Positions 51,640 to 60,527 of a DNA stretch of 64,000 nucleotides are shown here, piece after piece. The stretch comes from Nakamurella sp. PAMC28650. Lineage in GTDB: Bacteria > Actinomycetota > Actinomycetes > Mycobacteriales > Nakamurellaceae. Each line of letters starts with the position of its first letter. The stretch's first letter is position 1. The stretch covers positions 620,001 through 684,000 of the forward strand of contig NZ_CP060298.1 in assembly GCF_014303395.1 (NCBI RefSeq), in the 5' to 3' direction. The notes beneath the pieces are model-generated. The model made no database searches, was not told the DNA's origin, and saw nothing but the letters and a program-made list of their open reading frames with translations. A program made the position numbers and the translations under genes.

Positions 51640-52713
51640 CTACCTCACCGGAGCGCCGGACAGCAATGCAGCCCTGTTGTTCACCAGCCTCATCGCATAT
51701 GCCGGCCAAAAGACCCCCGACGGTGGCGCACTCGCGTCCGGGGTGCCGTTTCCGCTGCAGGCTCCGTCTGACTCCCCGGGGTACTTCACCCACAGGAAGG
51801 CGTCGTTCAGCGGATGCCTCGTCACCGATGTCGGGTTGGCCCCGAGGGCCAGTCCAGGAAGATTGCAGAACCCGCCGGTATTGGGCCCCGGGCCGTTGCC
51901 GTTGCGGGAAGTGTCGATGACGTAGTGCTTTCCGGGCATTCCGGCGGCCGCCAATCGCGCTGACACCCTGTCCCCGAAAGCCTGTTCGTCCTTGGTGGTC
52001 AGCACCCCGCTGGTGTCCAGTGCGAAACCAGCCACCTTGTCGATACCGACATAGGGCAGCGCGTACATCAGATACGCAAGAGATTGCTGCGGTGTGCCTT
52101 TGGAGTTCCAGTTCCCTGCGTCGAGATAGACGCTGGTCCCCGGCCGGGAAAGAGTATTCGCCGCGTACCGCAGGAGGGCGGCCCGTTCCATCATCTGACC
52201 GGAATCGAGGCATGTCGGGGCGGCCACGATGGCGTCGGGCTCGACGATGACCACGGCCCTTCGCCCGGCGATACCCGCCCGGACGTAGTTGACCAGGGAA
52301 CGGTAGGCCCCGGCGTTGGGTTCTCCGCCGCTGGAGTAGGACCCGCAGTCACGGTTCGTGATCGCGTACAGGGTGAACACCGGGACCTGACCGGCTGCGG
52401 TGGCGGCTGTCTGGATCGCGTTGACGTAGCGCTGGTTCAGGTAGTCGGGCTTCTGCGGAACGATCCAGTAGGCCGTCGGCTGGGCTGCGATCTGGTTCAG
52501 CGTCGATGAGTAGGCGCGAGTCGTTGCCGCCGCCCGCTGTGCGGGATTGCCGGGCATCACGAAGAATCTGGCGCCGGCGAGGGAATTGACCCCGGCCGAA
52601 GAGTTGGCGGTGACCGGCGTCGCAGCGCGGGCGGGCGGTGTCACGGCCACCGTCGCGGCGATCACGGCACACAGCACCGCCAGCCTTCGCCATGAGCGTC
52701 TTCTGCTGGACAT
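51640..52713 (-). CDS. Secreted glycoside hydrolase family 6 enzyme (endoglucanase/cellobiohydrolase)
   Basis: Exported beta-1,4-glucanase of 357 residues without a cellulose-binding module. The signal peptide (RRLAVLCAVIAATVAVTPPA) ends near ARA-A at about residue 31. GH6 landmarks are VPVFTLYAITNRDCG, VVIVEPDAIV with the acid Asp160, HYVIDTSRNGNGP and DAFLWVKYPGESDG. The ATG at 52713 has GGAG seven bases upstream. The missing binding module and short length suggest action on soluble or amorphous glucan. It stands alone on the minus strand, 53 bases from the VOC gene. Confidence 0.93.
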   Translation of the reverse strand: MSSRRRSWRRLAVLCAVIAATVAVTPPARAATPVTANSSAGVNSLAGARFFVMPGNPAQRAAATTRAYSSTLNQIAAQPTAYWIVPQKPDYLNQRYVNAIQTAATAAGQVPVFTLYAITNRDCGSYSSGGEPNAGAYRSLVNYVRAGIAGRRAVVIVEPDAIVAAPTCLDSGQMMERAALLRYAANTLSRPGTSVYLDAGNWNSKGTPQQSLAYLMYALPYVGIDKVAGFALDTSGVLTTKDEQAFGDRVSARLAAAGMPGKHYVIDTSRNGNGPGPNTGGFCNLPGLALGANPTSVTRHPLNDAFLWVKYPGESDGACSGNGTPDASAPPSGVFWPAYAMRLVNNRAALLSGAPVR

Positions 52714-53269
52714 GTGATGCTCCAATCCCGGAGGGCGGGGCTGTCTCGGACATCGGCGGAGAAATTCAGCCCGTCTGCACTGCGGGTTCCACCCACCCAC
52801 AGGTTTTCACAGCAACGCTCGATCACCCCTTCCCTTTGCGGTGGAGTTTCGCGCACGGAGAGTGTGCGGAAGCCACCGGCTCGGGCCTGCGGAGTGACGC
52901 TGGCTCTCGAGACCGCACCACCTGTGGTGACCGAGGGTCATGGATCCGTTGGTCACGACGTACCGCCCCACCATGTGACGGCCGCTGCGTGGATCAACTT
53001 CGCCGTTTTGGGACGGATGGGACAGAAGTCATCACTTTCGCCCATGCCTGGGAAGTTGATCCACGCCGGACCGGGGGTGATCCACGCCGGGCGGGGGAGT
53101 CAGGTCGGCGGAGTCGGTCCGTGCCGGCGAAGCGACCCCAGACTGTGGCCCCTGTTCCGCAGTATGGGACCGTGCCCTCCTGACGCGAGCAATCACGGCG
53201 GGATCAGACACGACGATCAGACACGACGAACAGGGATGACGGACAGTCATCACGGACAGAGAGGTCTCC
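52714..53269. other. 556-base gap with a repeat element and a dyad, no supported gene
   Basis: The gap between the divergent GH6 and polyol dehydrogenase genes holds the 80-bp element (52987-53066). It also holds an extra fragment TGATCCACGCC just downstream, at about 53078-53088, and a perfect dyad CACCAC-CT-GTGGTG at 52916-52929 that could be an operator. I see no gene. Confidence 0.6.
52987..53066. repeat. 80-bp palindromic dispersed element, copy B
   Basis: Perfect 15-bp terminal inverted repeats, GCGTGGATCAACTTC and GAAGTTGATCCACGC, enclose 50 bases. It matches copy A (11086-11165) at about 70 of 80 positions, and both are intergenic. The interior block GTCATCACTTTCGCCCATG is shared exactly. 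Confidence 0.85.
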
Positions 53270-54322
53270 ATGACCAGCGCAGTGGAACCCATGCTGCCGG
53301 CGACGATGCGGGTGAGCGTGCTCCGCGGCATCGGTGACGTGGCAGTCGAGATGCGGGCCGTCCCGACGCCCGAACCCGGCGAGGTCCTGATCAGGGTCGG
53401 ATCCGTCGGCATCTGCGGTTCGGACATCCACTACTTCCGGCACGGCCGGATCGCCGACTACGTGGTCCGTGAGCCGATGATCCTGGGTCACGAGGGGGGC
53501 GGCCACATCGTTGCGGTGGGCGAGGGGGTCGATCCCGCTCGCATCGGGGAGGCCGTCGCGATGGAACCGGGGGTGCCCTGTCGGGTCTGCCGGGAGTGCA
53601 AGGCCGGCCGTTACAACCTGTGCCCCGACGTGCGCTTCTTCGCGACCCCACCGATCGACGGATGCTTCGCCGAGTACGTGACGCTCGCCGCCGACTTCGC
53701 GCACACGGTGCCCGACTCGATGTCGGAAGATGCGGCCGGTCTGATCGAGCCGCTGTCCGTCGGCGTCTGGGCCTGCGCGAAGGTCCAGGTGGGCGCAGGT
53801 AGCCGGGTGCTGATCTCCGGCGCCGGACCGATCGGACTCATGAACGTCCAGGTCGCGAAAGCTCTGGGCGCCACCGAGATCGTGGTCTCCGACATCTCCC
53901 CCGACCGTCTCGAGGTGGCCGGCCGATTCGGAGCCACCCGGGTCCTGGATGCCCGGACCGAGAATGCGGCCGACCTCGACATCGAGGTGGACGCCTTCAT
54001 CGACTGCTCCGGTGCCGAGATCGCCGTCCAGCAGGGCATTCGGGCGGTGCGGCCTGCCGGCCACGTGGCCCTGGTCGGGATGGGCGCCGACGAGATCTCG
54101 TTGCCCGTCGGGCTCGTGCAAGGTCGTGAACTGACCGTCACCGGTACGTTCCGGTACGCCAACGTGTACCCGACGGCCATCGCGCTCGCCGCCTCGGGGT
54201 CGATCGACCTCGACGGAATGGTCACCGGCCATTTCGGTCTCGACGATGTCGCAGAGGCCCTTTCGCAGGACAGGATTCCCGGCACCATGAAGGTCATCGT
54301 CAGACCAGGAGGTCTCGCATGA
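53270..54322 (+). CDS. Zinc-dependent polyol (sorbitol/xylitol-type) dehydrogenase
   Basis: Medium-chain dehydrogenase of 350 residues. The catalytic zinc site is formed by VGSVGICGSDIHYF (Cys) and LGHEGGG (His-Glu). The structural zinc cluster appears as CRVCRECKAGRYNLC. The cofactor fold has ISGAGPIGL, and an Asp after the next strand (VVSDISPDR) favours NAD. GICGSDIHYFRHGRI is characteristic of sorbitol/xylitol dehydrogenases. ATG at 53270 has GAGG five bases upstream. It is coupled by ATGA to an SDR, so the two probably oxidise and reduce successive intermediates of one polyol pathway. Confidence 0.92.
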   Translation: MTSAVEPMLPATMRVSVLRGIGDVAVEMRAVPTPEPGEVLIRVGSVGICGSDIHYFRHGRIADYVVREPMILGHEGGGHIVAVGEGVDPARIGEAVAMEPGVPCRVCRECKAGRYNLCPDVRFFATPPIDGCFAEYVTLAADFAHTVPDSMSEDAAGLIEPLSVGVWACAKVQVGAGSRVLISGAGPIGLMNVQVAKALGATEIVVSDISPDRLEVAGRFGATRVLDARTENAADLDIEVDAFIDCSGAEIAVQQGIRAVRPAGHVALVGMGADEISLPVGLVQGRELTVTGTFRYANVYPTAIALAASGSIDLDGMVTGHFGLDDVAEALSQDRIPGTMKVIVRPGGLA

Positions 54323-55083
54323 TTCTGGACAGTTTCGACCTGACCGGCCGGGTCGCCGTGGTGACCGGCGGAAACCAGGGGCTGGGCAGGGCGTTCGCCC
54401 GCGGTCTCGGCGAGGCGGGCGCCTTGGTCGCGGTCCTCGGGCGCACGGCCGCACACAACGAGGCAGCGGTCGCCGAACTGGTGCAGGACGGCATCCGGGC
54501 CGCCGCCTTCACCGCGGACGTCACCGACAAGGCCAGTCTGGAGGCAGCGGCCGACGCGATCGAGGCCACCCTCGGACCCGTCGACATCCTGATCAACAAC
54601 GCCGGGACCTGCATCCACCGGCCGGCTTTCGAGGTGACCGACGACGAGTTCGCCGAGGTGATGAACGTCAACGTCACCGGCGTCTGGAACGGCAGCCAGG
54701 TGTTCGGCAGACGGATGGCCGCAGCCGAGCGCGGCGTCATCGTCAACGTCGGGTCCATCTCGGCCCAGATCGTCAACCGCCCGCAGTGGCAACCGGCCTA
54801 CAACGCCTCGAAGGCCGCCGTCCATCAACTGACGAAGTCGCTGGCCGCCGAGTGGGCGCCGCTGGGCATCAGGGTCAATGCGGTCGCACCGGGTTACGTG
54901 CGGACCGAGATGGCCCCGGTCGACAAGCCCGAGTTCCGGCGCTTCTGGATCGAGGACGCGCCGCAGCAGCGGGCCGCGACCCCCGAGGAAATCGCGCCGA
55001 GTGTGGTGTTCCTGGCCTCCGACGCCTCCGCCTTCATGACGGGCTCGGTCCTGGTGATCGACGGTGGCTATACGGTGTACTGA
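54319..55083 (+). CDS. SDR family oxidoreductase (polyol/gluconate dehydrogenase-like)
   Basis: Classical short-chain dehydrogenase of 254 residues: cofactor loop TGGNQGLGRAF, NNAG at about 94-97, catalytic Ser in VGSISAQI and Tyr-x-x-x-Lys in PAYNASKAAVHQL. An Arg in VLGRTAAHN suggests NADP. The start ATG at 54319 overlaps the polyol dehydrogenase stop as ATGA. Members of this group interconvert ketoses and polyols or keto-gluconates. The coupling implies a shared polyol pathway, but the substrate is not determined. Confidence 0.92.
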   Translation: MILDSFDLTGRVAVVTGGNQGLGRAFARGLGEAGALVAVLGRTAAHNEAAVAELVQDGIRAAAFTADVTDKASLEAAADAIEATLGPVDILINNAGTCIHRPAFEVTDDEFAEVMNVNVTGVWNGSQVFGRRMAAAERGVIVNVGSISAQIVNRPQWQPAYNASKAAVHQLTKSLAAEWAPLGIRVNAVAPGYVRTEMAPVDKPEFRRFWIEDAPQQRAATPEEIAPSVVFLASDASAFMTGSVLVIDGGYTVY

Positions 55084-55129
55084 CAGGTCCCGGTACTGAT
55101 CCGACCCGGTACTCGGCGACGGGAGCGAT

Positions 55130-55903
55130 GTGGCGACAACAGTTCTGGTGACCGGCGGCACCGGTCACCTGGGTCGGCACGTGGTGCGACAGCTGATCGA
55201 GGCCGGGCGCACGGTGCGGGTGGCCAGCCGCAACAAGCCCCCCGCCGAGAAGATCCTCGACCACGAGTGGGCGACGGTCGACTACCGGAGCCGGGCCGGT
55301 CTCGACGCCGCACTGCTCGGGGTGGAGGTGGTGATCCACTGCGCCAGCGGGTCACCCCGGGGTGAGGCCGAGTCGATCGCTGCGCTGCTGTCCTCCGGGA
55401 AGCGGGCCGCCATCAAGCATCTCGTCTACATCTCGATCGTGGGGGTCGACCGGCTGCCGCTGGGCTACTACCGCGCCAAGTTCGCGACCGAGAAGGCACT
55501 GATCGCCTCGGGGATCCCATGGACGATCCTGCGCACGACCCAGTTCCACGACCTGGCACTGACGATGGTCCGACTCGGTTGCCGACTGCCGATCGGCTTC
55601 GTCCCGCGCGGTGTCAGGCTGCAGCCGATCGCCGTCGGCGAGGTTGCGCTGCGGCTCGTGCAGATCGCGATGGAACCGCCCGCCGGACGGGTGACGGAGC
55701 TGGGTGGCCCGGAGATCAGGACCATGTGCGAACTGGCCACGATGTACCTGACCTCGGCCGGGCGGACCAGGAGGGTCGTCAGGATCCCGTTCCCCGGCCG
55801 GTTCGCGAGGGGCCTGCGCAAGGGCTACGGGATGACGCCGGACCACGGCGACGGCCTGCAGACCTTCGCCGAGTTCCTGGAGCTCGGACCTGCTCAGCAG
55901 TAG
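55130..55903 (+). CDS. NAD(P)H-binding atypical SDR (NmrA-like)
   Basis: Protein of 257 residues with the Rossmann motif LVTGGTGHLGRHVVRQL at the N-terminus and RVASRNKPP after the second strand, which favours NADP. The Tyr-x-x-x-Lys of classical SDRs is replaced by YYRAKFATEKAL, so atypical SDR or NmrA-like function is likely. GTG at 55130 has GGGAG directly upstream. Such proteins act as reductases, quinone sensors or epimerase relatives; none can be chosen. It is convergent with the permease gene, six bases apart. Confidence 0.85.
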   Translation: MATTVLVTGGTGHLGRHVVRQLIEAGRTVRVASRNKPPAEKILDHEWATVDYRSRAGLDAALLGVEVVIHCASGSPRGEAESIAALLSSGKRAAIKHLVYISIVGVDRLPLGYYRAKFATEKALIASGIPWTILRTTQFHDLALTMVRLGCRLPIGFVPRGVRLQPIAVGEVALRLVQIAMEPPAGRVTELGGPEIRTMCELATMYLTSAGRTRRVVRIPFPGRFARGLRKGYGMTPDHGDGLQTFAEFLELGPAQQ

Positions 55904-55909
55904 GCGGCG

Positions 55910-57400
55910 TCAGCGGTACGAGTCTGCGTACGGGTCGCTGTAGCGCAGCATCGGCGTGCCCTCCTGACGCCGGACGCGCCACGGCGAGAAGATCAGGGTG
56001 CCCAGGAATCCGATCACCAGCGCGACCAGCACCCCGATGTTCGCACCGGCCCAGGAGCCGGTCTTGCCGCCGAGGTCGAAGGCCTCGAGGAGGTAGCCCT
56101 GCCAGGTGAGCCAGGGCGCGTAGGTGTTGGTCACCAGACCCCAGCCGAGCGCGGTCCCGACCACCACGAGCGAGACCGGAACCCATTGCACGTCGCCGTA
56201 GCGGCCTTGGCGATCGAACAGCTCGGGCTCGGCGTAATCCTGTCTCCGTAGAAGGATGTCAGCCAGCATGACCCCGGCCCAGGCGGCCACCGGCACTCCG
56301 AGAGTGATGAGGAAGCCCTGGAACTGGAAGAAGAAGTTATCGGCGAAGAAGATGACGGCGATGGCCCCGGCCAGCAGGATGGTTCCGTCGATGAGGGCGG
56401 CGACGTACCGCTGCACCTTGAGTCCCAGGCTGAGCAGCGCCAGCCCGGACGAGTAGATGTCGAGCACGGCTCCGCCGACGAGCCCCAGCACTGCGACGAC
56501 CACGAACGGCACGAGGAACCAGGTCGGCAACAACCCGGCGAGTGCACCGATCGGATCGTTGTAGATCGCGGTGTTCAGATCCGCCGACGAGCCGGCCAGG
56601 AGCAGCCCGAAGATCAGGAGGATGATCGGGGCGACGGCAGCACCGAATGTCGTCCAGCCGACCACACCCCTGCTGGACGCACCGCGGGGCAGGTACCGGG
56701 AATAGTCCGCGGCGGCGTTGACCCACCCGAGGCCGTACCCGGTCAGCACCAGGATGAATGCCCCGATCACGGCGGTGGACGAGGCGGCCGGCGTCGAGCT
56801 GACGATCGACCAGTGGATGTGTCCGGCCGACAACACGAGGTAGACCACCGTCAGGATCCCGGTGACGATGGTGATCCACTTCTGCATCTTCATGATCACG
56901 TCGAAGCCGGCCACGCCGCCGAGGATGGTCAGGGCGGTGACCACCAGCATCGCGATGATCTTGACGACATTTCCACTGCCCCAGCCCAGCCGTTCGAAAA
57001 CCGTTGCGGTGGCCAGCGTCGCCAGGATCACCAGGACGGTTTCCCAGCCGACGGTCAACACCCAGGAGATGAGTGACGGCAACTTGTTTCCGCGGACTCC
57101 GAACGCCGCCCGCGAGAGCACCATCGTGGGGGCCGAACCCCGCTTGCCGGCAATGGCGACGAACCCGCAGAACAGGAACGAGACGACGATGCCGATCACC
57201 CCGGCGATCAGCGCCTGCCAGAACGACAGCTTGAACGCGAGCACGAACGCCCCGTAGCCCAGGCCGAGCACCGAGACGTTCGCGCCGAACCAGGGCCAGA
57301 ACAGGTCACGAGGTCGACCCTTGCGCTCGCCGTCGGCGATGACGTTGATGCCGTTGGTCTCCAGGGCGACCGTGCGTGTTTCACCGAACTGGGTGGTCAT
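55910..57400 (-). CDS. NCS1 family purine-cytosine permease-type transporter
   Basis: Membrane carrier of 496 residues with about twelve helices. Family landmarks are LFWPWFGANVSVLGLGYGAF in helix 1, GSAPTMVLSRAAFGVRGNKL in the first loop and VNAAADYSRYLPRGAS. These are typical of cytosine, allantoin or purine importers driven by protons or sodium. ATG at 57400 begins the protein. No salvage enzyme lies beside it, so the substrate (cytosine, uracil, hydantoin or thiamine precursor) cannot be chosen. It is divergent from the phosphofructokinase gene across 95 bases. Confidence 0.92.
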   Translation of the reverse strand: MTTQFGETRTVALETNGINVIADGERKGRPRDLFWPWFGANVSVLGLGYGAFVLAFKLSFWQALIAGVIGIVVSFLFCGFVAIAGKRGSAPTMVLSRAAFGVRGNKLPSLISWVLTVGWETVLVILATLATATVFERLGWGSGNVVKIIAMLVVTALTILGGVAGFDVIMKMQKWITIVTGILTVVYLVLSAGHIHWSIVSSTPAASSTAVIGAFILVLTGYGLGWVNAAADYSRYLPRGASSRGVVGWTTFGAAVAPIILLIFGLLLAGSSADLNTAIYNDPIGALAGLLPTWFLVPFVVVAVLGLVGGAVLDIYSSGLALLSLGLKVQRYVAALIDGTILLAGAIAVIFFADNFFFQFQGFLITLGVPVAAWAGVMLADILLRRQDYAEPELFDRQGRYGDVQWVPVSLVVVGTALGWGLVTNTYAPWLTWQGYLLEAFDLGGKTGSWAGANIGVLVALVIGFLGTLIFSPWRVRRQEGTPMLRYSDPYADSYR

Positions 57401-57495
57401 CCCGGAATTGTCTCACCAGGGAATGATCTCCGTCCCGCGGACTTGTTCTCCGCCCCGTCACACCGACGACACACCACCCGCCCACGCTTGGACCC

Positions 57496-58824
57496 ATGAC
57501 CACCACGGTTGCGCTCGGCACCGACCTGAAGGTCTCGAACCTCGGTGAATGCCGTTTCGACTCACCGCTCGCAAAATACATCGGCGGCCGCCGGACCAAC
57601 GAGCACTATGTCGACGAGGACGACCGCGTCCTGTTCGACGACACCATCAGCCTGGTGCGCGAGCGGGCCGTCCCGGTGGACCGGCTGCCGAGTTTCGAAC
57701 CGGGTGGACCGCGCCGGCAGGTCTTCTTCGCACCCGGTACCGCCCGGGTCGGGGTGGTCACCTGCGGTGGGTTGTGTCCAGGATTGAACGACGTCATCCG
57801 CGGCCTGGTCCTGGAGTTGTGCACGCACTACGGGGTCGGTGAGGTGACCGGGTTCCGCTACGGCTATGCGGGCCTGGTCCCGGGAAACGGCCACCGCGTC
57901 ACCCGTCTGACGCCGGACAAGGTCGACAAGATCAACGAGCAGGGCGGGACCATCCTCGGAACATCGAGGGGCGCACAGGATCCGGAGGTCATGGCCGACA
58001 CCCTCGTCGAGCACGGGATCGACATCCTCTTCGTCATCGGCGGTGACGGCTCGATGCGCGGGGCGGCCGGTATCGCCCAGGTCCTGACCCGGCGTGGTCT
58101 GCCCATCGGCGTGATCGGGATTCCCAAGACGATCGACAACGACATCCCCTACATCGGCCAGAGTTTCGGATTCCAGACCTCGTTCACCGTTGCGGCCCAA
58201 TCGATCCAGGCCGCACGGGTGGAGGCGCAGTCCGCGATCGGCGGGGTGGGCCTTGTCCGTGTGATGGGCCGCCATTCCGGCTTCATCGCCTGCTACGCGG
58301 CCCTGGCCAATCACGACGCCGATTTCGTCCTGATCCCGGAGGTACCGTTCGCGCTCGACGGCGACGGCGGGTTCCTGGCCTGCCTGCGCCGACGAGTGAC
58401 CGACCGGGGAAGTGCAGTGGTGGTCGTCGCCGAGGGCGCTGGACAGGAATTGCTGACCTCCTCCGGATCGGACGCATCTGGTAACGCCGCCCTGGCCGAC
58501 GTCGGCGTGTTCATGAAAGAGCGGATCACCTCCGACTTCGAGGCCGCCGGACAGCCGTTGACACTCAAGTACATCGACCCCGGTTACGCCATCCGCTCGG
58601 TTCCGGCGCAGGCCTCCGACTCGGTCTACTGCGTCCGACTCGCCCAGGCGGCGGTGCACGCCGCCATGGCCGGACGGACGGACATGGTCGTCGGCCGCCG
58701 GCACAACCGATTCATCCACGTGCCGATCTCGTTGGCCGTGTCGATGCGCAACCGGGTCGCCCCCGACGGCGATCTGTGGCTGTCCATCCTGGAGTCGACG
58801 GCCCAGCCGTTCGAGATGCGGTAG
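57496..58824 (+). CDS. 6-phosphofructokinase, long plant-like/TP0108-type group
   Basis: Phosphorylates fructose 6-phosphate, 442 residues, longer than the 320 of E. coli PfkA because of an N-terminal extension of about 80 residues. Active-site pieces are VVTCGGLCPGLNDVIRG, GGDGS (182-186), the catalytic PKTIDNDI (Lys211) and VMGRHSGFIA. Gly in GGDG points to ATP as donor, while Lys in PKTIDND is shared by PPi enzymes and plant-type ATP enzymes. This combination is known from the plant-like ATP-dependent group, so ATP is more likely. It stands alone, divergent from the NCS1 gene. Confidence 0.9.
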   Translation: MTTTVALGTDLKVSNLGECRFDSPLAKYIGGRRTNEHYVDEDDRVLFDDTISLVRERAVPVDRLPSFEPGGPRRQVFFAPGTARVGVVTCGGLCPGLNDVIRGLVLELCTHYGVGEVTGFRYGYAGLVPGNGHRVTRLTPDKVDKINEQGGTILGTSRGAQDPEVMADTLVEHGIDILFVIGGDGSMRGAAGIAQVLTRRGLPIGVIGIPKTIDNDIPYIGQSFGFQTSFTVAAQSIQAARVEAQSAIGGVGLVRVMGRHSGFIACYAALANHDADFVLIPEVPFALDGDGGFLACLRRRVTDRGSAVVVVAEGAGQELLTSSGSDASGNAALADVGVFMKERITSDFEAAGQPLTLKYIDPGYAIRSVPAQASDSVYCVRLAQAAVHAAMAGRTDMVVGRRHNRFIHVPISLAVSMRNRVAPDGDLWLSILESTAQPFEMR

Positions 58825-58890
58825 CCGGTCGGGGCTGTTCACGCGACCGGCACGGGATTGGCTGTCGGTGCGGCGGGGCACCATGGGCAC

Positions 58891-60441
58891 ATGCTGCTCT
58901 CCAGGCTCGTCGAGACCTCGGCCGAGGTCGCCGCCACCCGTTCCCGGCTGGCCAAGCGCAAGGCGCTCGCCGGCTGCATCGCCGAGGCCGGCGGCGAGGC
59001 ACGCAGCGAGGCCGGCGGCCAGGAGATCGAACTCGTCGTCACCTTTTTGTCCGGGACGCTGCGGCAACGCCGGACCGGAGTGGGGTGGGCCTCGATGGCG
59101 GCGCTGCCGCCGCCCGCCCCCGAGGCGACCCTGACGGTGAGCGACGTCGACGCGGTGTTCGAAAAGGTGGCGGCCATCGCCGGCGCCGGGTCGACAGCAC
59201 TGCGAAGCGCAGAGGTCGAGGGCCTCTTCGCGCTCGCCACCTTGCCCGAGCAGGCGTTTCTCCGTGGTCTGGTCTTCGAGGATCTACGGCAGGGCGCCCT
59301 CGACTCCCTGGTGCAGGACGGTCTCGCGGCCGCGTTCGACGTCCCGACGGCCACCGTGCAGCGGGCCGCGATGCTGCTCGGCTCCACCGCGACGGCCGCG
59401 GGGCTGCTCGCCCGGATCGGCGTCGCGGCGTTGGAGCAGGTCGGCCTGCAGGTCGGCATCCCGGTCCGGCCCATGCTGGCGGCCAGCGCGCCGAACGCCG
59501 ACGCTGCCGTCCCGAAGTCCGGCCTACCTGCCCTCGTCGACGCCAAGCTGGACGGCATCCGGATCCAGGTGCACCGCGACGGCGACCTCGTCCGCCTGTA
59601 CACGCGGAGCCTGGACGACGTCACGGATCGACTGCCCGAGATCGTCGAAGCCGTTGCGGCGCTGCCGGTCTCCAGGTTGGTGCTGGACGGCGAGGTGGTC
59701 GGTCTGGGTTCGGACGGGAGGCCGCTGCCGTTCCAGGTGATCGCCTCGCGGACCGGCAGCAGCATCGATGTCGCCGCCGGGCGGGAGAAGACGCCGCTGT
59801 CGCTGTTCGTCTTCGACCTGCTGCACGTCGACGGTCGTGATCTGCTGGACGAGCCGCTGTCCGTGCGCGCCGCCGTCATGCGGGAGGCACTACCACCGGA
59901 ATTGCTGGTTCCGCGGATTCTGGCCGAGAGCGTCGAGCAGGTCACCGCCTTCTTCACCCAGGTCGTCCTCGACGGCTTCGAGGGCGTGGTCGTGAAGAAC
60001 CTCGCCGCCCCCTACGCCGCCGGCCGGAGAGATTCCGGCTGGATCAAGATCAAGCCACGTCATACCTTCGACCTGGCCGTCATCGGTGCGGAGTGGGGGT
60101 CCGGTCGCCGTCAGGGCTGGCTGTCCAACCTGCATCTGGCCGCGAGGGACACCGCGACCGGTGATCTCGTCATGCTCGGCAAGACCTTCAAGGGCCTGAC
60201 CGACCAGATGCTGACCTGGCAGACGGAACAGTTCCTGGGCAGGGAGGTCCGGCGGACGAAGTACGCCGTGTTCGTCGACCCGCCCCTGATCGCCGAGATC
60301 GCCATCGACGGTGTCCAACGGTCCAGCCGCTACCCCGGCGGTGTTGCGCTCCGCTTCGCCCGGGTCCTCCGCTACCGCGACGACAAGACGCTGGAGGAGG
60401 TCGACACCATCGACGCGGTCGTGGCGCTCAGCCCGCTGTGA
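58891..60441 (+). CDS. ligB: ATP-dependent DNA ligase LigB
   Basis: Nick-sealing ligase of 516 residues, close in length and pattern to mycobacterial LigB (Rv3062, 507). The N-terminal DNA-binding domain contains VSDVDAVFEKVAAIAG and RQGALDSLVQDGLA. The adenylated Lys219 is in VDAKLDGIRIQ. Further motifs are LVLDGEVVGL, EGVVVKNL and GWIKIKP (motif V), and the OB-domain end is GVQRSSRYPGGVALRFARVL. ATG 58891 is preferred over an in-frame ATG 11 codons earlier because the family starts MLL at this point. It is dispensable for replication in mycobacteria, where LigA is essential. Confidence 0.95.
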   Translation: MLLSRLVETSAEVAATRSRLAKRKALAGCIAEAGGEARSEAGGQEIELVVTFLSGTLRQRRTGVGWASMAALPPPAPEATLTVSDVDAVFEKVAAIAGAGSTALRSAEVEGLFALATLPEQAFLRGLVFEDLRQGALDSLVQDGLAAAFDVPTATVQRAAMLLGSTATAAGLLARIGVAALEQVGLQVGIPVRPMLAASAPNADAAVPKSGLPALVDAKLDGIRIQVHRDGDLVRLYTRSLDDVTDRLPEIVEAVAALPVSRLVLDGEVVGLGSDGRPLPFQVIASRTGSSIDVAAGREKTPLSLFVFDLLHVDGRDLLDEPLSVRAAVMREALPPELLVPRILAESVEQVTAFFTQVVLDGFEGVVVKNLAAPYAAGRRDSGWIKIKPRHTFDLAVIGAEWGSGRRQGWLSNLHLAARDTATGDLVMLGKTFKGLTDQMLTWQTEQFLGREVRRTKYAVFVDPPLIAEIAIDGVQRSSRYPGGVALRFARVLRYRDDKTLEEVDTIDAVVALSPL

Positions 60442-60527
60442 CCACCTGCATCGTCCGCTGACCTCCGGTTTCGCTTTACCGCCGCATTGCATAGTCCCGG
60501 ACCGACGATATTTGCATAGGCTGTGGA